DNA from: Ephydatia muelleri | Taxonomy: Eukaryota > Porifera > Demospongiae > Spongillida > Spongillidae | Direction: 5' to 3' | Assembly: GCA_013339895.1 (NCBI GenBank) | Contig: JABACO010000016.1 | Location: 5,322,914-5,386,913, forward strand | Length of the DNA stretch: 64,000 nucleotides | The notes under the pieces: model-generated | Seen by the model: only the letters and a program-made list of their open reading frames with translations | Told to the model about the DNA's origin: nothing | The model's database searches: none | Shown: piece by piece, positions 1 to 26,985 of the stretch | Layout of the letters: the number at the start of each line of letters is the position of its first letter | Position numbering within the stretch: the first letter of the stretch is position 1 | Translations under genes and position numbers: made by a program

Positions 1-81
1 ATACGTGTATACATTGGCAGTTGCGTGGCAACTAGTCAGTCTTGATATTTGATGTTATACTTTGTGAGAACCTACGTTACA
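1..81 (+). repeat. 5' LTR, 3' portion only
   Basis: This 81-base stretch ends in CCTACGTTACA and aligns with 4816-4896 with about four substitutions. The rest of the LTR lies upstream of the window. Confidence 0.88.
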
Positions 82-82
82 T

Positions 83-97
83 TGGTGTCAGAAGTGG
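83..97 (+). promoter_or_regulatory. Primer binding site, tRNA-Leu type
   Basis: TGGTGTCAGAAGTGG starts one base after the LTR end. It is complementary to the 3' end of eukaryotic tRNA-Leu, the primer used by several gypsy lineages. Confidence 0.75.
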
Positions 98-103
98 TTC
101 GGA

Positions 104-970
104 ATGGCACAAGACAGTATAATACTTCCGGAGATTTCAGCGGACAATTTTGAACATGCTTGGAAAAGGTTTCGTCTTGCGGCGGTGCATGCATGGCGAA
201 ACAGTGGCAAGCGGAAAAGCAATTGCTAATTTTACCGACGTTGTTGCGGGGCAACCTTGTCGACTACTATATGGACCTTGGCGAGGATGAAAAAAGATCG
301 TTGGAAGACGTAAAGCAAGCCCTTGAAAGGAAGGCCGGGATTAAGAAAGACCCGATAGTGGCGGCTAGATATTTCAATTCCCGTTACCAAGACGACAGGG
401 AACGCGTAATGGACTACGCTACGCAGTTGCGAAAGGCGTTTAAAGAGCTTACCCTGAAGAAGATGTGGGTTCCGCGGTGCTGCTGCAAACATTTTTGTCT
501 GGTCTTCGTCCTTCCATCGCTCGCCAGGTTATGTTGAAAGGTCGTCCAACTGCACTCGATAAAGCTATTGAAGAAGCCGTGACCGTTGAAGAAGCTTTGC
601 GGTTTGGTGGCGCTGATACTATGGAAGTGCCGGTACATGCTGTTCATCCCAGCAAACAACGACCGAAGTTGAACAACTCAGGCACATGTTGGAGCGGATG
701 TCACAGAAGTTTGAATCGTTTGAGCAGCAGTTAAAAGAAATGGATGCTGGTAGAGCGACCGACAACAACAGCGTGGAACGGGAAAGAAGGTCATCGGAAA
801 AGAGAGTGTCTTTTAAACTTCAACGTGGGAGTTCGCAAGAAGACGGTGGAGGCAGGAGAAGGAACACTTGTTTCCTATGCGGAAAGGAAGGTCATTGGAA
901 AAGGGAGTGTACTTTAAACTTCAACGGGTCAGCACCGACGGTGGACGGGGGCTGGCGCGAAAGGAAGTAG
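104..970 (+). pseudogene. gag-like region with CCHC zinc knuckle, frameshifted
   Basis: A start codon at 104 opens a gag-like frame, but it stops near 210 and the protein continues in three other frames: about 175-465, 465-660 and 686-970. The second piece has the usual gypsy gag pattern of aromatic and charged residues. The last piece ends in a zinc knuckle, CFLCGKEGHWKREC, at about 868-912, which binds the element RNA. A motif around 800-830 is repeated around 898-925, suggesting a short internal duplication. At least three frameshifts make this a dead copy. Confidence 0.8.
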
Positions 971-993
971 TCCACCAAACATTCAAGCATCAC

Positions 994-1611
994 AGCATGT
1001 TACATGTACCATTACAAGCTTACGTATTCAATATTAGTAGTTTACTGCGGGTAAAGGGGCAGCTTGAGGGACAAATGGTAGAGTGTTTGTTTGATTCGGG
1101 GGCAGCGGTGTCTGTTGTCCGTTTTTCAGTTTTGTCTGATTCAGAAAAGGGTAGGATTCGTCATTCGAATGTTCAGGTGATGGGGGCCAATGGCTCACCA
1201 TTAGATGTTATGGGAGTGCTTAGCCTTAAGGTACGGTTGGGCAGTTTCAAGGATGAACACGAATTCACTGTTGTGAAGGAACTTACGGTAGAATGTCTGT
1301 TTGGTGCAGATTTTATGGAGAAGAATGACGTGTTGATTGACTGCAAAAGGAGGTGTTTACAGTTGGGTAGTAGCGCAATAGAAGTTTCTTTTATTGATTC
1401 ACCTGTGCGCGCGAGCTCTGGCGGAGTCGCGGATAATTTTAAGGTGTCATCGGTAATGGTAGTAAAGTTGCCAGCACATTCAGTTTTATTGTTGCATGGT
1501 AAAATGAAGGGCGATTTTGGCGGACCAGTTTGGTGTGGGGAGGAAGGGCTTGTAGAAGGAGGAGAGTCAGTAGGGAATCCCAACTATATTCTTGTGGCCA
1601 GAGAGTCTTAG
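994..1611 (+). pseudogene. Retroviral-type aspartic protease region of pol
   Basis: The frame open through this stretch contains the active-site triad DSGA with the Asp codon at 1093-1095, preceded by the hydrophobic strand typical of retropepsins. The role is to cut the polyprotein. The frame closes at 1611 without joining reverse transcriptase, which begins in another frame near 1729. Confidence 0.75.
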
Positions 1612-1728
1612 CAGAGTAAATGACCAGGGCGAGGTTTCAATTCAAGTGATGAATGTCGGACCGATGGAGGTAACTTTGCATAAAGGCACCACAATTGCAA
1701 ACTTCGTCCCTAATGTAATGTTTTTCTG

Positions 1729-3252
1729 TTGGAGGATGTTGAAGGGCATGCGCATGCGCAGCGAGGTGGTGCGTCTGAGAAATTCCGTAAAGGTAGTTGG
1801 TTGAAGGTCGATCTGCAGGGAAGCGAACTAACAACGAAGGAAATGAAAGAGTTGCGAGGATTGTTGGAGGAGTATAGCGAGCTGTTTTCAGACGGGGAGT
1901 TGGGCAGGACGTCTAAGGTCAAGCATGGAATTTCGACGTCTGGGCCACCGATTAGGCAACCTATCCGTCGACAGCCAGTGGCATTGAGGAAAACGGTGCA
2001 GGAAGAGATACATAAGATGTTGAAGAACAAGGTTATTCGTCCCAGCACGAGTCCCTGGTCTTCGCCAATCATCATGGTGAGAAAGAAAGATGGAAGCTGG
2101 AGGTTTTGCATTGATTTTAGAAAATTGAATTCCGTTACGCACAAGGATGCTTATCCTTTGCCGCGTATCGATGAAACGTTGGAATCTTTGGCTGGGTCTA
2201 CTATTTTCTCCACGTTGGATCTCGCATCTGGCTATTGGCAGGTGGAGTTGGAAGAAAACGATAAGGAGAAAACTGCATTTTCTACGATGGAAGGCCATTT
2301 TGAATTCAACGTTATGCCTTTTGGCCTGACCAATGCACCGTCCAGTTGAGACAAATGACCAGTGTTTGATTTACATTGATGACATAATTGTTTTTAGTGC
2401 AACGTTTTCTGAACATCTTGATAGGCTTAGAAACGTTTTCCAGAGGGTTCAAGATGCAGGGCTCAGGTTGAAAGCCAATAAGTGTCATTTTGCTCAATCG
2501 AAGGTGAGCTATTTGGGTCACATCGTTTCGAAGAATGGCGTGGAACCTGATCCATCGAAAATACAGGCTGTGTTGCACTATCCTGCTCCCAATAATGTGA
2601 AGGAACTTAGACAGTTCTTGGGGTTGGCCAATTATTATCGTCGTTTTGTTCAGGCTATTCCAGAATAGCATCTCCACTCTTCAAACTAACCAACAAGACT
2701 GATAATAAAACTTTCAGCTGGACTGCACAGTGTACAATGGCTTTCCAGGAACTCAAGGAGAGATTGACCACTCCACCAGTCCTAGCATTTCCACAGTTTG
2801 ATCGGGAGTTTTTGTTAGCAACAGATGCTTCTGATTCAGCTATTGGAGCTGTTTTAAGTCAGGTTGATGACAATGGGACCGAGAAGATTATTGCTTACTG
2901 GAGTAGGCAATTGACAAAAGCAGAGCGCAACTACTCGACTATTGAGCGTGAAGCCCTTGCTATAGTAAAGGCAGTTAAGGAGTTTTATCCATACTTGTAT
3001 GCACATGATTTCATACTGCAAACTGACCATCAACCTCTAGTGCACAAGAACAACCTGAGAGATGTGGGTGGGCGTGTCACACGTTGGTCAGTGTTCCTGC
3101 AACAGTTTCGATTCTCTGTAAGGCACAAAGCAGGCAAGTTAAATGGGAATGCTGACGGCTTGTCAAGGACACCATCAATTCAGCTGGCTGCAGCTATCTC
3201 TCAGGTGGAGTCTTCAGACAACTTTGCCAAGATCAAAGAAGCCCAAGCCTAG
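1729..3252 (+). pseudogene. Reverse transcriptase and RNase H of gypsy pol, broken
   Basis: Residues typical of gypsy reverse transcriptase are clear: the KKDGSWRFCIDFRKLN block near 2090, the LDLASGYWQ block near 2216, and the catalytic YIDD at about 2372-2383. Between the NAP block (about 2332) and YIDD a stretch is missing, so the fingers-palm link is deleted. A one-base loss near 2666 shifts the frame. RNase H follows with the ATDAS and TDHQPLV motifs (2737-3252) and ends at a TAG stop at 3250-3252. The integrase continues in the same frame beyond it, so this stop is probably a nonsense mutation. Confidence 0.88.
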
Positions 3253-3261
3253 GATGCTTAC

Positions 3262-4608
3262 ATGGTATTGGTGTATGAGGCAGTGAAGGATGGTAAACCA
3301 CCTCCAGGACTTACCCGTCAGAATGGAAAGATCTTCATACATAAGGGAGTGCTATGTAGGCGATTCAAAGAGTCCGGGGATTCAGAGGTTTGCATTCAGA
3401 TGCTGATACCATTAGAAATGAGATCAACAATTCTTGAGCACCTGCATAACAGGGCAGGGCATATGGGTGTAAAGCGAACCTTGGAGCGAGTGAGGCATCG
3501 TTTTTATTGGCCGGGGTATGAGTCGGATGTTGAGCGATGGGTACGAGAATGTGAGACATGCCAGAAAAGAAACAATCCTCAAACCCTTCCTCAAGCTCCA
3601 TTGGGTTCTATCAGTGCTAGCCACCCATTTCAGAAGATAACATGGGACATTATGGGTCCATTACCTGTTATAAGGAAAGGTAACAAGTACATTTTGGTTG
3701 TTACAGATGTTTTCAGCAAATGGGTGAAAGCATTTCCTTTGCAAGTTACTGATGGTCTCACTTTGACCAGCATTTTGATGGATGAGGTTATATGTCGGTA
3801 CGGTGTTCCTCAACAGTTACATAGTGATCAAGGAAGTAACCTAAATGCAGAAGTCAATCAAAGACTGTGTCAGCTGCTTGGGATTGAACGCAGTAGAACA
3901 ACCGCGTACCACCCACAAGAAAATGGGCAGGTGGAAAGATTCAATCGCACTGTTGAAGCAAATTTGACTACGATGGTAGGGGAGCATCAAGATGATTGGG
4001 ACAAACATTTGCAGAAGGCGGTGTTTGCATACAGGACATCGTTGCATGAGTCCACAGGATACTCACCATACTTTGTCAATTTTGGACGTTCACTTGTTTT
4101 ACCAGTTGATGTTATGTTGGGTCGTTTTGGTACGGGAGAGAGGGGTGATGGTACTATTTCCCAGTATATAAAGGAGGTGAAGACAACCTTAAAGATGGCT
4201 TATGATGTGATCAGAGAGAATTTGGATGTTGCTCAGAAGAAAAGGAAAGAGAGGAGAGATAAGCATTGTGCTGAGGTGAATTTTATGGTTGGGGATAGAG
4301 TTTGGCTCTTTAATCCAGCAGTGAAGGTTGGCGAGACGAGGAAACTGTCTTCACAGTGGAGAGGGCCCTACACTGTAATCGACAGAGTCAGTCCGATGAA
4401 TTACAAGATTCAACTGATTGAAACCACGAAAACTCAGACAGTTCACCACAATAGGATGAAGATGTGCCACGGCGATCCGGAAAAGTGGAACTCAGAACAA
4501 TCAAATGAAGACGATCCAGTAGTCCTTCCAGATGATGCATCATTTGATCTGGGATTTGATTGTGGTGGAGTTGAACGTTCAATCGGTGGGTATGTAGGTA
4601 CGTGCTGA
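3262..4608 (+). pseudogene. Integrase domain of gypsy pol
   Basis: An open frame of 448 codons carries an HHCC zinc-binding N-terminus (about 3430-3570), then the D,D-35-E core: Asp in TWDIMGPLP near 3645, Asp in HSDQGSN near 3825, Glu in ENGQVERFN near 3925. A GPY-type module (GPYTVIDRV) lies near 4365. The domain is complete and intact, but it lies downstream of the stop at 3250-3252 and has no start of its own expected in this family. No chromodomain was recognised. Confidence 0.88.
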
Positions 4609-4730
4609 TGATGAGATACCACAGCAGCCGGTACACTCCACAGATCTCAGAGGGATCGTCATCCTCCTCTAAGATATGGCCAGTAATATACACACTGAAC
4701 AAAACTATTACTATACATATATGCAAGGAA

Positions 4731-4745
4731 TTAAGGGGAGAGTAA
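4731..4745 (+). promoter_or_regulatory. Polypurine tract
   Basis: A purine-rich run, AAGGGGAGAGTAA, sits directly before the 3' LTR start TGTGG at 4746, where plus-strand priming is expected. Confidence 0.65.
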
Positions 4746-4896
4746 TGTGGCGTATATGAAACATATAGTATTATATCATTGGTCATTGTGTGCGTGTAAT
4801 GTGATTGGTTGTGTTATACGTGTATATATTGGCAGTTGCGTGGCAACTAGTTAGTCTTGATATTAGATATTATACTTTGTGAGAACCTACGTTACA
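4746..4896 (+). repeat. 3' LTR, about 151 bp
   Basis: It starts TGT and ends ACA, the usual LTR termini. The last 81 bases match window positions 1-81. At 151 bp it is short for a gypsy LTR but within range. Confidence 0.85.
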
Positions 4897-5470
4897 GACG
4901 CAATTAGCGGCGCTAACCAACTTGTACACTATCGTATTTATTGAGTAGACCATAGAGGCATTAGTACGGAATCATGTCAAACATCCCTACGTCCATGATT
5001 ATGAATCTACAACCAGTACTCGTACGCATGTTAAGAATGTGTTACATATACATTAGCAGCTGCGGGTACAGGGGGTGGAAAACTGGGTTTTACCCCCCCA
5101 GTGTTTAATTAGTTAGCCACGCCCAATGCGTGATTATTGTACGTCCCTCCCCTCCTGGATCCGCCCCTGTATCATATGCCGGGTCATATTCTGAATGTAT
5201 AGGCCAATACTACAATAGCAGTATAGTCAGTAGGTAGCCTGACAATGTATCATAGGCATAATCACCATTGTGGGTAGTTTTTTCAACCTTCCATGAATTA
5301 CAAAAGTTTTCTCCGAGCAATATTGCAACAACTGATTTAAATGGCACTGAATTTTCCTTTATCCATGCATTTCAATGCAAGCGTCCAGTATTTCCATAAG
5401 TGTCCTGGTTGCAATCTCTAAACAATTTAATGAATTTAAATCCTTATAACAATCATTTAAATTACATTTC
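4897..5470. repeat. Duplicated segment, copy 1 (pairs with 21179-21860)
   Basis: The sequence from GACGCAATTAGCGG onward runs in direct orientation alongside 21178-21850, with indels and a poly-C length difference. Both copies contain a small poly-C element (about 5067-5172 here) ending in GGATCCGCCCCTG, and a minus-strand reading TRTLMEILDACIEMHG. The retrotransposon 3' LTR lies exactly at the left edge. The pair brackets the OCA2-like gene. Confidence 0.8.
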
Positions 5471-5677
5471 CCCCATGGGTGCAAAAGTAATCGACAATCA
5501 ATTTTTGACCACATGGATTCAATATCATATATGGCAAAATATGACAATTTCACCAGCCTATAAAATACAACACTTATAGTACAGTACAAGTCATGTTAGT
5601 TGAATTGATGCCCGCAGTCTATTACATACATGAATACACCAGCCTAAAAATTGTTTCTCCTATAGAACGATGCACTC

Positions 5678-21046
<15,369 letters not shown>

Positions 21047-21178
21047 TTCAACCGACTAAATTATGTAATCACGTATAATGGTCACGCGTTGTGCGTTTAA
21101 AAAGCAATAAGCGCACGTGGTCACGCACTTCCGGCCGCTCGCGGTCGCTATAGAGATCATTCAATTCATAGTCACATG

Positions 21179-21860
21179 ACGCAATTAGCGGCTAACCAAG
21201 CCAAATCGTCGTTATCGAGTAGACCATAGAGGCATAGGTGACTATAGTACGGAATCATTCCTACATCCATGATTTTAAATCAACAATCAGTACTCGATCG
21301 TACGCATGTTAAGAATGTGTTACATATATCGCAGCTGCCGGGCGGATACAGGGGGTGGACAACTGGGTTTTACCCCCCCCCCCCCCCCCCCCCCCCCAGC
21401 GTTTAAATCGTTAGCCACGCCCAATGCGTGATTATTGTACGTTTCTCCCCTCCTGGATCCGCCCCTGTATCATATGCCGGGTCATATTCTGAATGTAGGC
21501 CAATACTACAATAGAAGTTCGTGTGTAATAGTGAAATGGACATCAATATGTGATATATATGTCTGTGCATTTATTTATTTATTTAGTAAATACAATTATC
21601 AGATCCAAAATAGCAGTATAGTCAGTAGGTAGCCTGACAATGTGTCATGGCATAATCGCCCTTGTGGGCAGTTTTCTCGAGTTTCTCCAAGCATCCAGTG
21701 ATTAATTGCACCAACTGATTTAAATGGCACTGAATTCTCCTTTTTCCATGCATTTCAATGCAAGCGTCCAGTATTTCCATAAGTGTCCTGGTTGCATCTC
21801 TATACAATTTAATCAATTTAAATCCTTATAACAATCATTTAAACTACAATCCCGGTACAG
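21179..21860. repeat. Duplicated segment, copy 2 (pairs with 4897-5470)
   Basis: Same order as copy 1: ACGCAATTAGCGG, GAGTAGACCATAGAGGCAT, poly-C element, CTGTATCATATGCCGGGTCA, then a minus-strand stretch (21637-21816) encoding RTLMEILDACIEMHGKRRIQ and continuing to a stop, possibly a last exon of an unidentified gene. A tract of about 100 bp near 21510-21610 is absent from copy 1. Confidence 0.8.
21347..21470. mobile_element. Small poly-C-cored element, also at 5067-5172
   Basis: Left end CAGGGGGTGGACAACTGGG and right end GGATCCGCCCCTG surround a poly-C run of variable length and TTAGCCACGCCCAATGCGTG. The ends are loosely inverted (CAGGGGCGG type), suggesting a short hAT-like MITE. Confidence 0.5.
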
Positions 21861-21908
21861 ATGTACTGTACTGCATGTACACATGTACTACCAGTTGCCT
21901 TTTATCAG

Positions 21909-22536
21909 GGCAGTTGGAGGAAACATTGGATTCGTTCCTAGCACCATCAGACCTCTCGAAAATACAGTTAAAAAGACATACGAAGCTCGCATCAAAAACG
22001 TAGCAAGGCGCTTCTTCCAACTGCTTCTGAGGTATGGAGGCGCATTAGTGTTTGGGATGGTTATTTGCCTTTAACACAAGTTGTGCTCGAACCACTAAGG
22101 TACAGACGGCTTGACAGGGCTCTCTGTCTGGCTGAGAAGATAAATGCAAAGGATCTGTTTATGGTGTGCTTGTGTGTGCATACATGTATTTGTGTACATG
22201 TACATGTACATGCATGTGTGCTTGTGTGTGTATTGTGTGCATGTGTACAAGTACAGTATGTATGTGTACCATGTACATGTATGTGTGCATGTGTGCATGT
22301 TTGTACTGTACATCCCTATACATATATTTCTGTGGATGATTGCTATAGCAGCATGGCAGCAAACATTGGCCATGTTGGGTATAAAGTTACAGTATGGTGA
22401 GGTTGTGTGTGGTGACCTTGTTTGTCAAATCCCTCGTAGGATCTCCACTTTGCAGCTCTGGAGTGTAATGAGAAGACTTTGGCCCAGAAGGCACAAGAGC
22501 TGGCATCTAACCTGCTTGTCAGTAGCTCTCTGATTG
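21909..22536 (+). pseudogene. WDPCP-like: WDPCP/fritz-like C-terminal exons, copy 1
   Basis: Three exon-like pieces with good splice signals: 21909-22031 (IKNVARRFFQLLLR), 22081-22163 (LDRALCLAEKINAKDLFM) and 22440-22536 (DLHFAALECNEKTLAQKAQE). Joined, they resemble the C-terminal helical part of WDPCP (fritz), a planar-polarity and ciliogenesis effector whose relatives carry an AxDLFMDIHYLAL-type block. The phase between the first two pieces does not match with the obvious sites, and no upstream WD-repeat exons are present. It is probably a partial duplicated copy. The second intron is filled with TACATG/TGTG microsatellite. Confidence 0.55.
22164..22330. repeat. TGTG/TACATG-rich microsatellite
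   Basis: Alternating TGTGTG and TACATGTA words fill the intron between two WDPCP-like exons. The corresponding intron in the inverted copy (44860-45078) has the same composition. Confidence 0.85.
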
Positions 22537-23185
22537 GTAAGATGTCCTGCAGAACTCAGATGTGCAGTCAGCTGCCCTCATGCACATTTACGTGTGCCTT
22601 TTGTGCACATACGAATGTGAGTATATCATCGTACATCTGATACTGGAAATCTTACTAATAGATGAAGTGTCAAAAATGCCAAGGCACACTTAAAACATAA
22701 AAACATATACAAGAATAAAAACGTCATACATTTTTAAGGTTCAACATATAGGTTGTATCATTTTCCTGTTACACTTATTTCCTACATCCAGTTCCATATC
22801 TCCACACAATTTTTCAAAGAGAAGTTGTTGTACATGTATATAGAAATACTATTTATAGTGCATGAAAATACAATGTATAGAAATATAGACCCTAGAGAAC
22901 ATTCACATACTTGTACATGTGGAGGTGCAGTCCTTAACATATGATAGTAAGATCTCCTAGTTATCATATCAGTGCCAATATTGTTTATTGCGTACACCAA
23001 TAAATTAAAAGTCCGAAACAATCATGCATGATTGTGATCACTGCAAAAATACATCTAACTCCCAAACACATGTAATTCCACAGAGTTTACATTAATATCA
23101 TTCTAAGTCAAAACTTCTCGAGGTAACGGGAAACGTAGTGACTGTTCATCATATCTATTTGTCATCCTATACTTTGCAACAAAGG
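22537..23185. other. Intergenic between convergent WDPCP-like and SLC35F6-like copies
   Basis: AT-rich, no gene. It matches 43987-44634 in inverted orientation, so it belongs to the duplicated block. It includes TACATGTGGAGGTGCAGTCC and CTCGAGGTAACGGGAAA. Confidence 0.7.
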
Positions 23186-23419
23186 AATTCAAATATATTT
23201 TACTCTGAGTACAATAACATCATCATTCATCCATATGCCAGCCAACAAAATGATATATCCAACTGGTTGAAGGGGTTCAAATATGTGCCACCCAACTGCA
23301 AGGGAGATGACCCAGATGATGATGCCGCTGGAGGTATCCAGAACCATCCTGGTGGTGGCATTCATCGTCAGTGTGACAGTGAGCCTAGCCAAGTTGAAGA
23401 AGGCAATGCTGAACACCAG
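23186..23419 (-). pseudogene. SLC35F6-like: SLC35F6-like copy A, 3' fragment of main exon
   Basis: The minus strand reads FSIAFFNLARLTVTLTMNAT ... GYIILLAGIWMNDDVIVL and a stop near 23189, almost the same as SLC35F6 copy B at 43758-43986. These are the last two membrane helices of the transporter. The match ends abruptly at 23419 where transposase sequence begins, so everything upstream of this part of the exon is missing. It cannot encode a working protein. Confidence 0.88.
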
Positions 23420-25817
23420 GTAATCTAGGTATCACCTACAATCACACCTAGCGGTCCTGAATCTAGTGTAGGCTTATCTACTGAGCCATGTTCATCGTCA
23501 TCTGTTAGCACTAGCATACTGTTAGATCCACAACTTCACCAGCCTCCTATTATAAGTCAATCGGACAGTTTTCACCCCGACATTGGAAAGATATATGCTG
23601 ACTTCTCTCAATTTTTGCAGTACCATTCAATCCTTATCAGCTTCTGAAAAGTATGCTTTGCTTTTAAAAAAGCATGATAAACCTTCTGAGCATCATTTAT
23701 TTCCTTGTACTATGTTTGGGAATTACAATAGACAATTTCAGTTCAAATGGTTTGATATATACCCTTGGATTGTGTACAGCACTGTAGTTGAGGGTATCTT
23801 TTGTATTTTTTGCGCACTCTTTTGCGTTAACCGTGATGGTATGGCCAGCCTTGTGAATAAACCCTTTTGTTCATGGAATAAATTTCATGAGAAGTGTAAA
23901 AATCATGGCAGCTCTAAAATACATCATCAATCAATGCTTGCAGCTGAAACATTTGTCAACAGTATAGAGCATCCGGAAACTGGGCTTATTGGTACAATGG
24001 ATGCCAAACGCATAGCTAATATAGCCCAAAACAGGGTGATTCTGAAGTTTATAATTGAAGCTACTCTGTTTTGCGCTAAACAATGTATAGCATTAAGAGG
24101 GGATTGTGAAGATCTGGAATCTAGCAAAAATCCTGGTGATTTTCTTAGTATTTTAAAGCTCATGGCAAATCACAATGATGTTCTACATGATCATTTCTAC
24201 TCACCTGCAATGAAAAATGCTACCTACATATCTCCTAGAACACAGAATGAATTGCTTAATATAATCGGAAGGCATATTGTGTTGTTTGGAATTGTACAAG
24301 AGATCAAAACAGCTAAATTTTACAGTATTTTAGCAGATGAAGTTACTTCACATAATACAGAGCATTTGGCACTTTGTACTCGTTTTGTTGATGCCAAGGG
24401 TGATATCAGGGAGGAGTTTATGACATTTTTGTCACTTGAACGTCTAACTGGGAGATACATTGCTGAGAAGATAATAGAATTTCTGAAGGATAATGATTTG
24501 AATGTTGAGAATATCCGTGGTCAGGGATATGATGGTGCCAGCAATATGTCTTCCGAGCGTGTAGGTGTTCAAGCACAAATAAAAGAATTGTCTCCACTTG
24601 CAACATATATTCATTGTAGTTTCCATCAGTTAAATCTAGTTATAACTCATTCATGTATCTTAGCAGAAGTTCGTAATGTAGTTGATCAGCTGCAACATTG
24701 CTGCCACTTCTTTCTGGCAAGTCCGAAGAGAAGTGGTCTGCTAGAGTTGATTGTATCGAAGGGAGTTGTTGACAAGTGTAAACGTAAGCCTCTGCTGGAT
24801 CTATGTAAAACTCGATGGGCTGAACGCCATACAGCATACCAGCATTTTTACCAATCCTTTACCTATATTGTAGAAGCTCTAGAGTACATAGGATGCAAGC
24901 TGCATCTGCATGAATACGGAGAGTTGTATGCTGATTGGGATGTGAACTCTCGAAGTGATGCACAACAAATACTTCATGGCATTACCAACTTTAGCTTCAT
25001 TGTTGTTTTCTAGACAATCTATCAATACCTATCTCATTTATCTGGCATTACTATAAAGCTGCAAAGCAGAGCCATAGATGTGTATGAAGCATTTGAGATG
25101 ATTGAGGATATTCGGAAAGTATACAAGAATGAAAGGGATAATGTGGATGGTGGTTTTCAAATAATATATGATCAGGCTGTACGAATGGCTGATAAAGTGG
25201 GTTGTATAGTTTCAGCTCCTCGAACTGTTGGAAGGCAGCAGCATCGAAGTAATGTCTCATCTACGACCCCTATTGAACACTATAAGAGAAATGTTGCTAT
25301 ACCGTTTCTTGACCATGTCCTCACTCATCTCAACGAGCAGTTTTCAAGTTTGTCAGTTAATGCTAGTTATCTGTTAACCATAGTTCCATCCGTAATGTTC
25401 TCCAAGCCTTCAAAACTTAGTGAAATCACTGCGCAGTATCAACAGGATCTTCACTCCCCAGAGCTATTGGAGATGGAAATGTGCAGATGGAAGTGTAAAT
25501 TCAGTACTGTGTCTGCAGATAAGCTTCCAAATTCACCATCAGAAGCCATCAAGGTGTGTGATGCACAGCTGTATCCCAATATCAGAATTTTATTGCAAAT
25601 CGCATGTACGCTACCGGTAACCTCTTGTGAATGCGAAAGAAGTGTAAGTGTCCTTAGGCGGTTGAAGAACTATATGAGAGCCACAATGGGTAATGAACGA
25701 TTGGCAAACTTGGCATTACTTCACACTCATTATGACCAGCATATAGATACTGAAAGGATTATTGATATATATGCACAGATGCATCCAAGAAGAATTGAAT
25801 TAGAAACACTTCTATAG
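23420..25817 (+). pseudogene. hAT transposase with TTF-type zinc finger and DUF4371 (ZMYM1-like)
   Basis: A Ser-rich N-terminal piece (frame from 23429) shifts near 23630 into a frame holding a TTF-type zinc finger (FQFKWFDIYPWIVY ... CIFCALFC, 23735-23825), the DUF4371/RNase H-like core (SILADEVTSHNTEHLALC near 24335, RGQGYDGASNMS near 24515) and, after a TAG at 25011-25013 in the same frame, the C-terminal hAT dimerisation block (TSCECERSVSVLRRLKNYMR near 25625). One frameshift and one stop break an otherwise full-length protein of roughly 800 codons. No ATG is found at the left and no convincing terminal inverted repeats were seen. Confidence 0.85.
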
Positions 25818-26985
25818 TGCAACCTTTCACTATTGACTATTGATTAATTAATTTTGTACATTTTTGTGCAGTGTACATGTCTCTAAATGTGTGAATAATA
25901 GATTAAACCATATACTGATAACTGAAGTGCATGTGTATCAATAAACCGGCAGATGAAGCCGGCCAGCATATATATGATCTGAAAAATGGTCCCTTTTATC
26001 ACATTTCCGCACCCTCCCACTTGAAAAGCTGCGTACGGGCATGTACCTAAGGAAGACGACGACGACGACGAACAATTTTTTGGGGAATGGGCACGAGAAG
26101 CAGGTTCTTTGTCTGGAAGCGCATAGTTTAATGACATGAAACTAGCATGAAAACGTAGATCTTGGTGTTGTCGTTCGATTGCTGCAACGAGATAAGTGAT
26201 CCGTTTCTCCGTTGTCCCTCCCGACGCGATTTAAAAATTTTAATGACATTCATCATTCCTCAATCAATCCTATATTGAACCTGCTGACGCAGGTTCAGAT
26301 ACGGTCCGCCGGACCGAAAATTGGGCCGGACCGTATACCCTATGACACCGGCAATGCCAAAAAAAGTTACAAGTTACAACCGGCACTGATCGAGTAGTTG
26401 GTGGAGGTGGAGGCTATAGGAATTTTAATACTAGCTAGTGAATGATAACTATTCTGAATTTTTAGATCTCCTCGGAAAAGGTATTTTTATCCACAGGTTA
26501 GTTGTAGCATATAGCTATTTCAGCTTGCATGCAGATGTAACAAAAAGCTGCATCAGATGCTCTGTTGTAGTGCAGCCAATCAAACAGTTGATACCACTCA
26601 GTTCAAAATGAGCTGTTTTCCAAAGTTTCGTTTTGGAAAGCGCTTGGTTGGAACTTGTCCGGAAATGTTGTCGCTATTTTTAAGGATTGAATTTATTTAT
26701 TAATTGTTATTAATTGACTAAGACGACACTTCTGATCATGTTTTTTTTTTGTTTGTGCGTTTAACATTGGTCCCGCGGCCGTGGTACCTGCGGTCGCGGT
26801 ACCTGTTCCGCCGCCCCTGCAGTAGCTACGTCCGTAATAGGCTAAAATGGTTGTGTAACTGTACTATAACGGAGCGTTAGTACAAATAAGCATGCAGGCC
26901 CGTAGCCAGGAAGTTAGGCCGGAGGGGGGGGGGGGGGGGGGGAATCGATTAATACTTCTGAAAGCATTTAATTTATCCGGGGGCC
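25818..26985. other. Intergenic, no gene recognised
   Basis: Contains a GACGAC run at 26056-26072, a small inverted pair ACGGTCCGCCGGACC / GGCCGGACCGT at 26303-26333, and poly-G runs at 26925-26942. No coding exon can be supported. Confidence 0.5.

Larger units (their letters stand above)
1..4896 (+). mobile_element. Ty3/gypsy LTR retrotransposon, 5' LTR truncated by window edge, decayed
   Basis: The element has the order LTR, tRNA primer site, gag with a zinc knuckle, aspartic protease, reverse transcriptase, RNase H, integrase, polypurine tract, LTR. Integrase following RNase H is the Ty3/gypsy order. The first 81 bases match the last 81 bases of the 3' LTR at 4746-4896 with about four differences, so the insertion is not very recent. 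The coding region carries several frameshifts, an internal deletion in reverse transcriptase and an in-frame stop before integrase, so no complete polyprotein can be made. The target duplication cannot be checked because the 5' flank lies outside the window. Confidence 0.93.

Noticed and set aside
1173..2298. Minus-strand frames across gypsy protease and reverse transcriptase
   Set aside because: Codon-shadow frames of the plus-strand pol with no independent similarity.
22065..22533. Cys/Val/His-rich frames in both strands
   Set aside because: They run through the TACATG/TGTG microsatellite in a WDPCP-like intron; likewise at 44771-45199.
23138..23428. Plus-strand frame over SLC35F6 copy A
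   Set aside because: It is the complement of the transporter exon; equivalent shadows occur at 43804-44037, 56899-57234 and 60952-61203.
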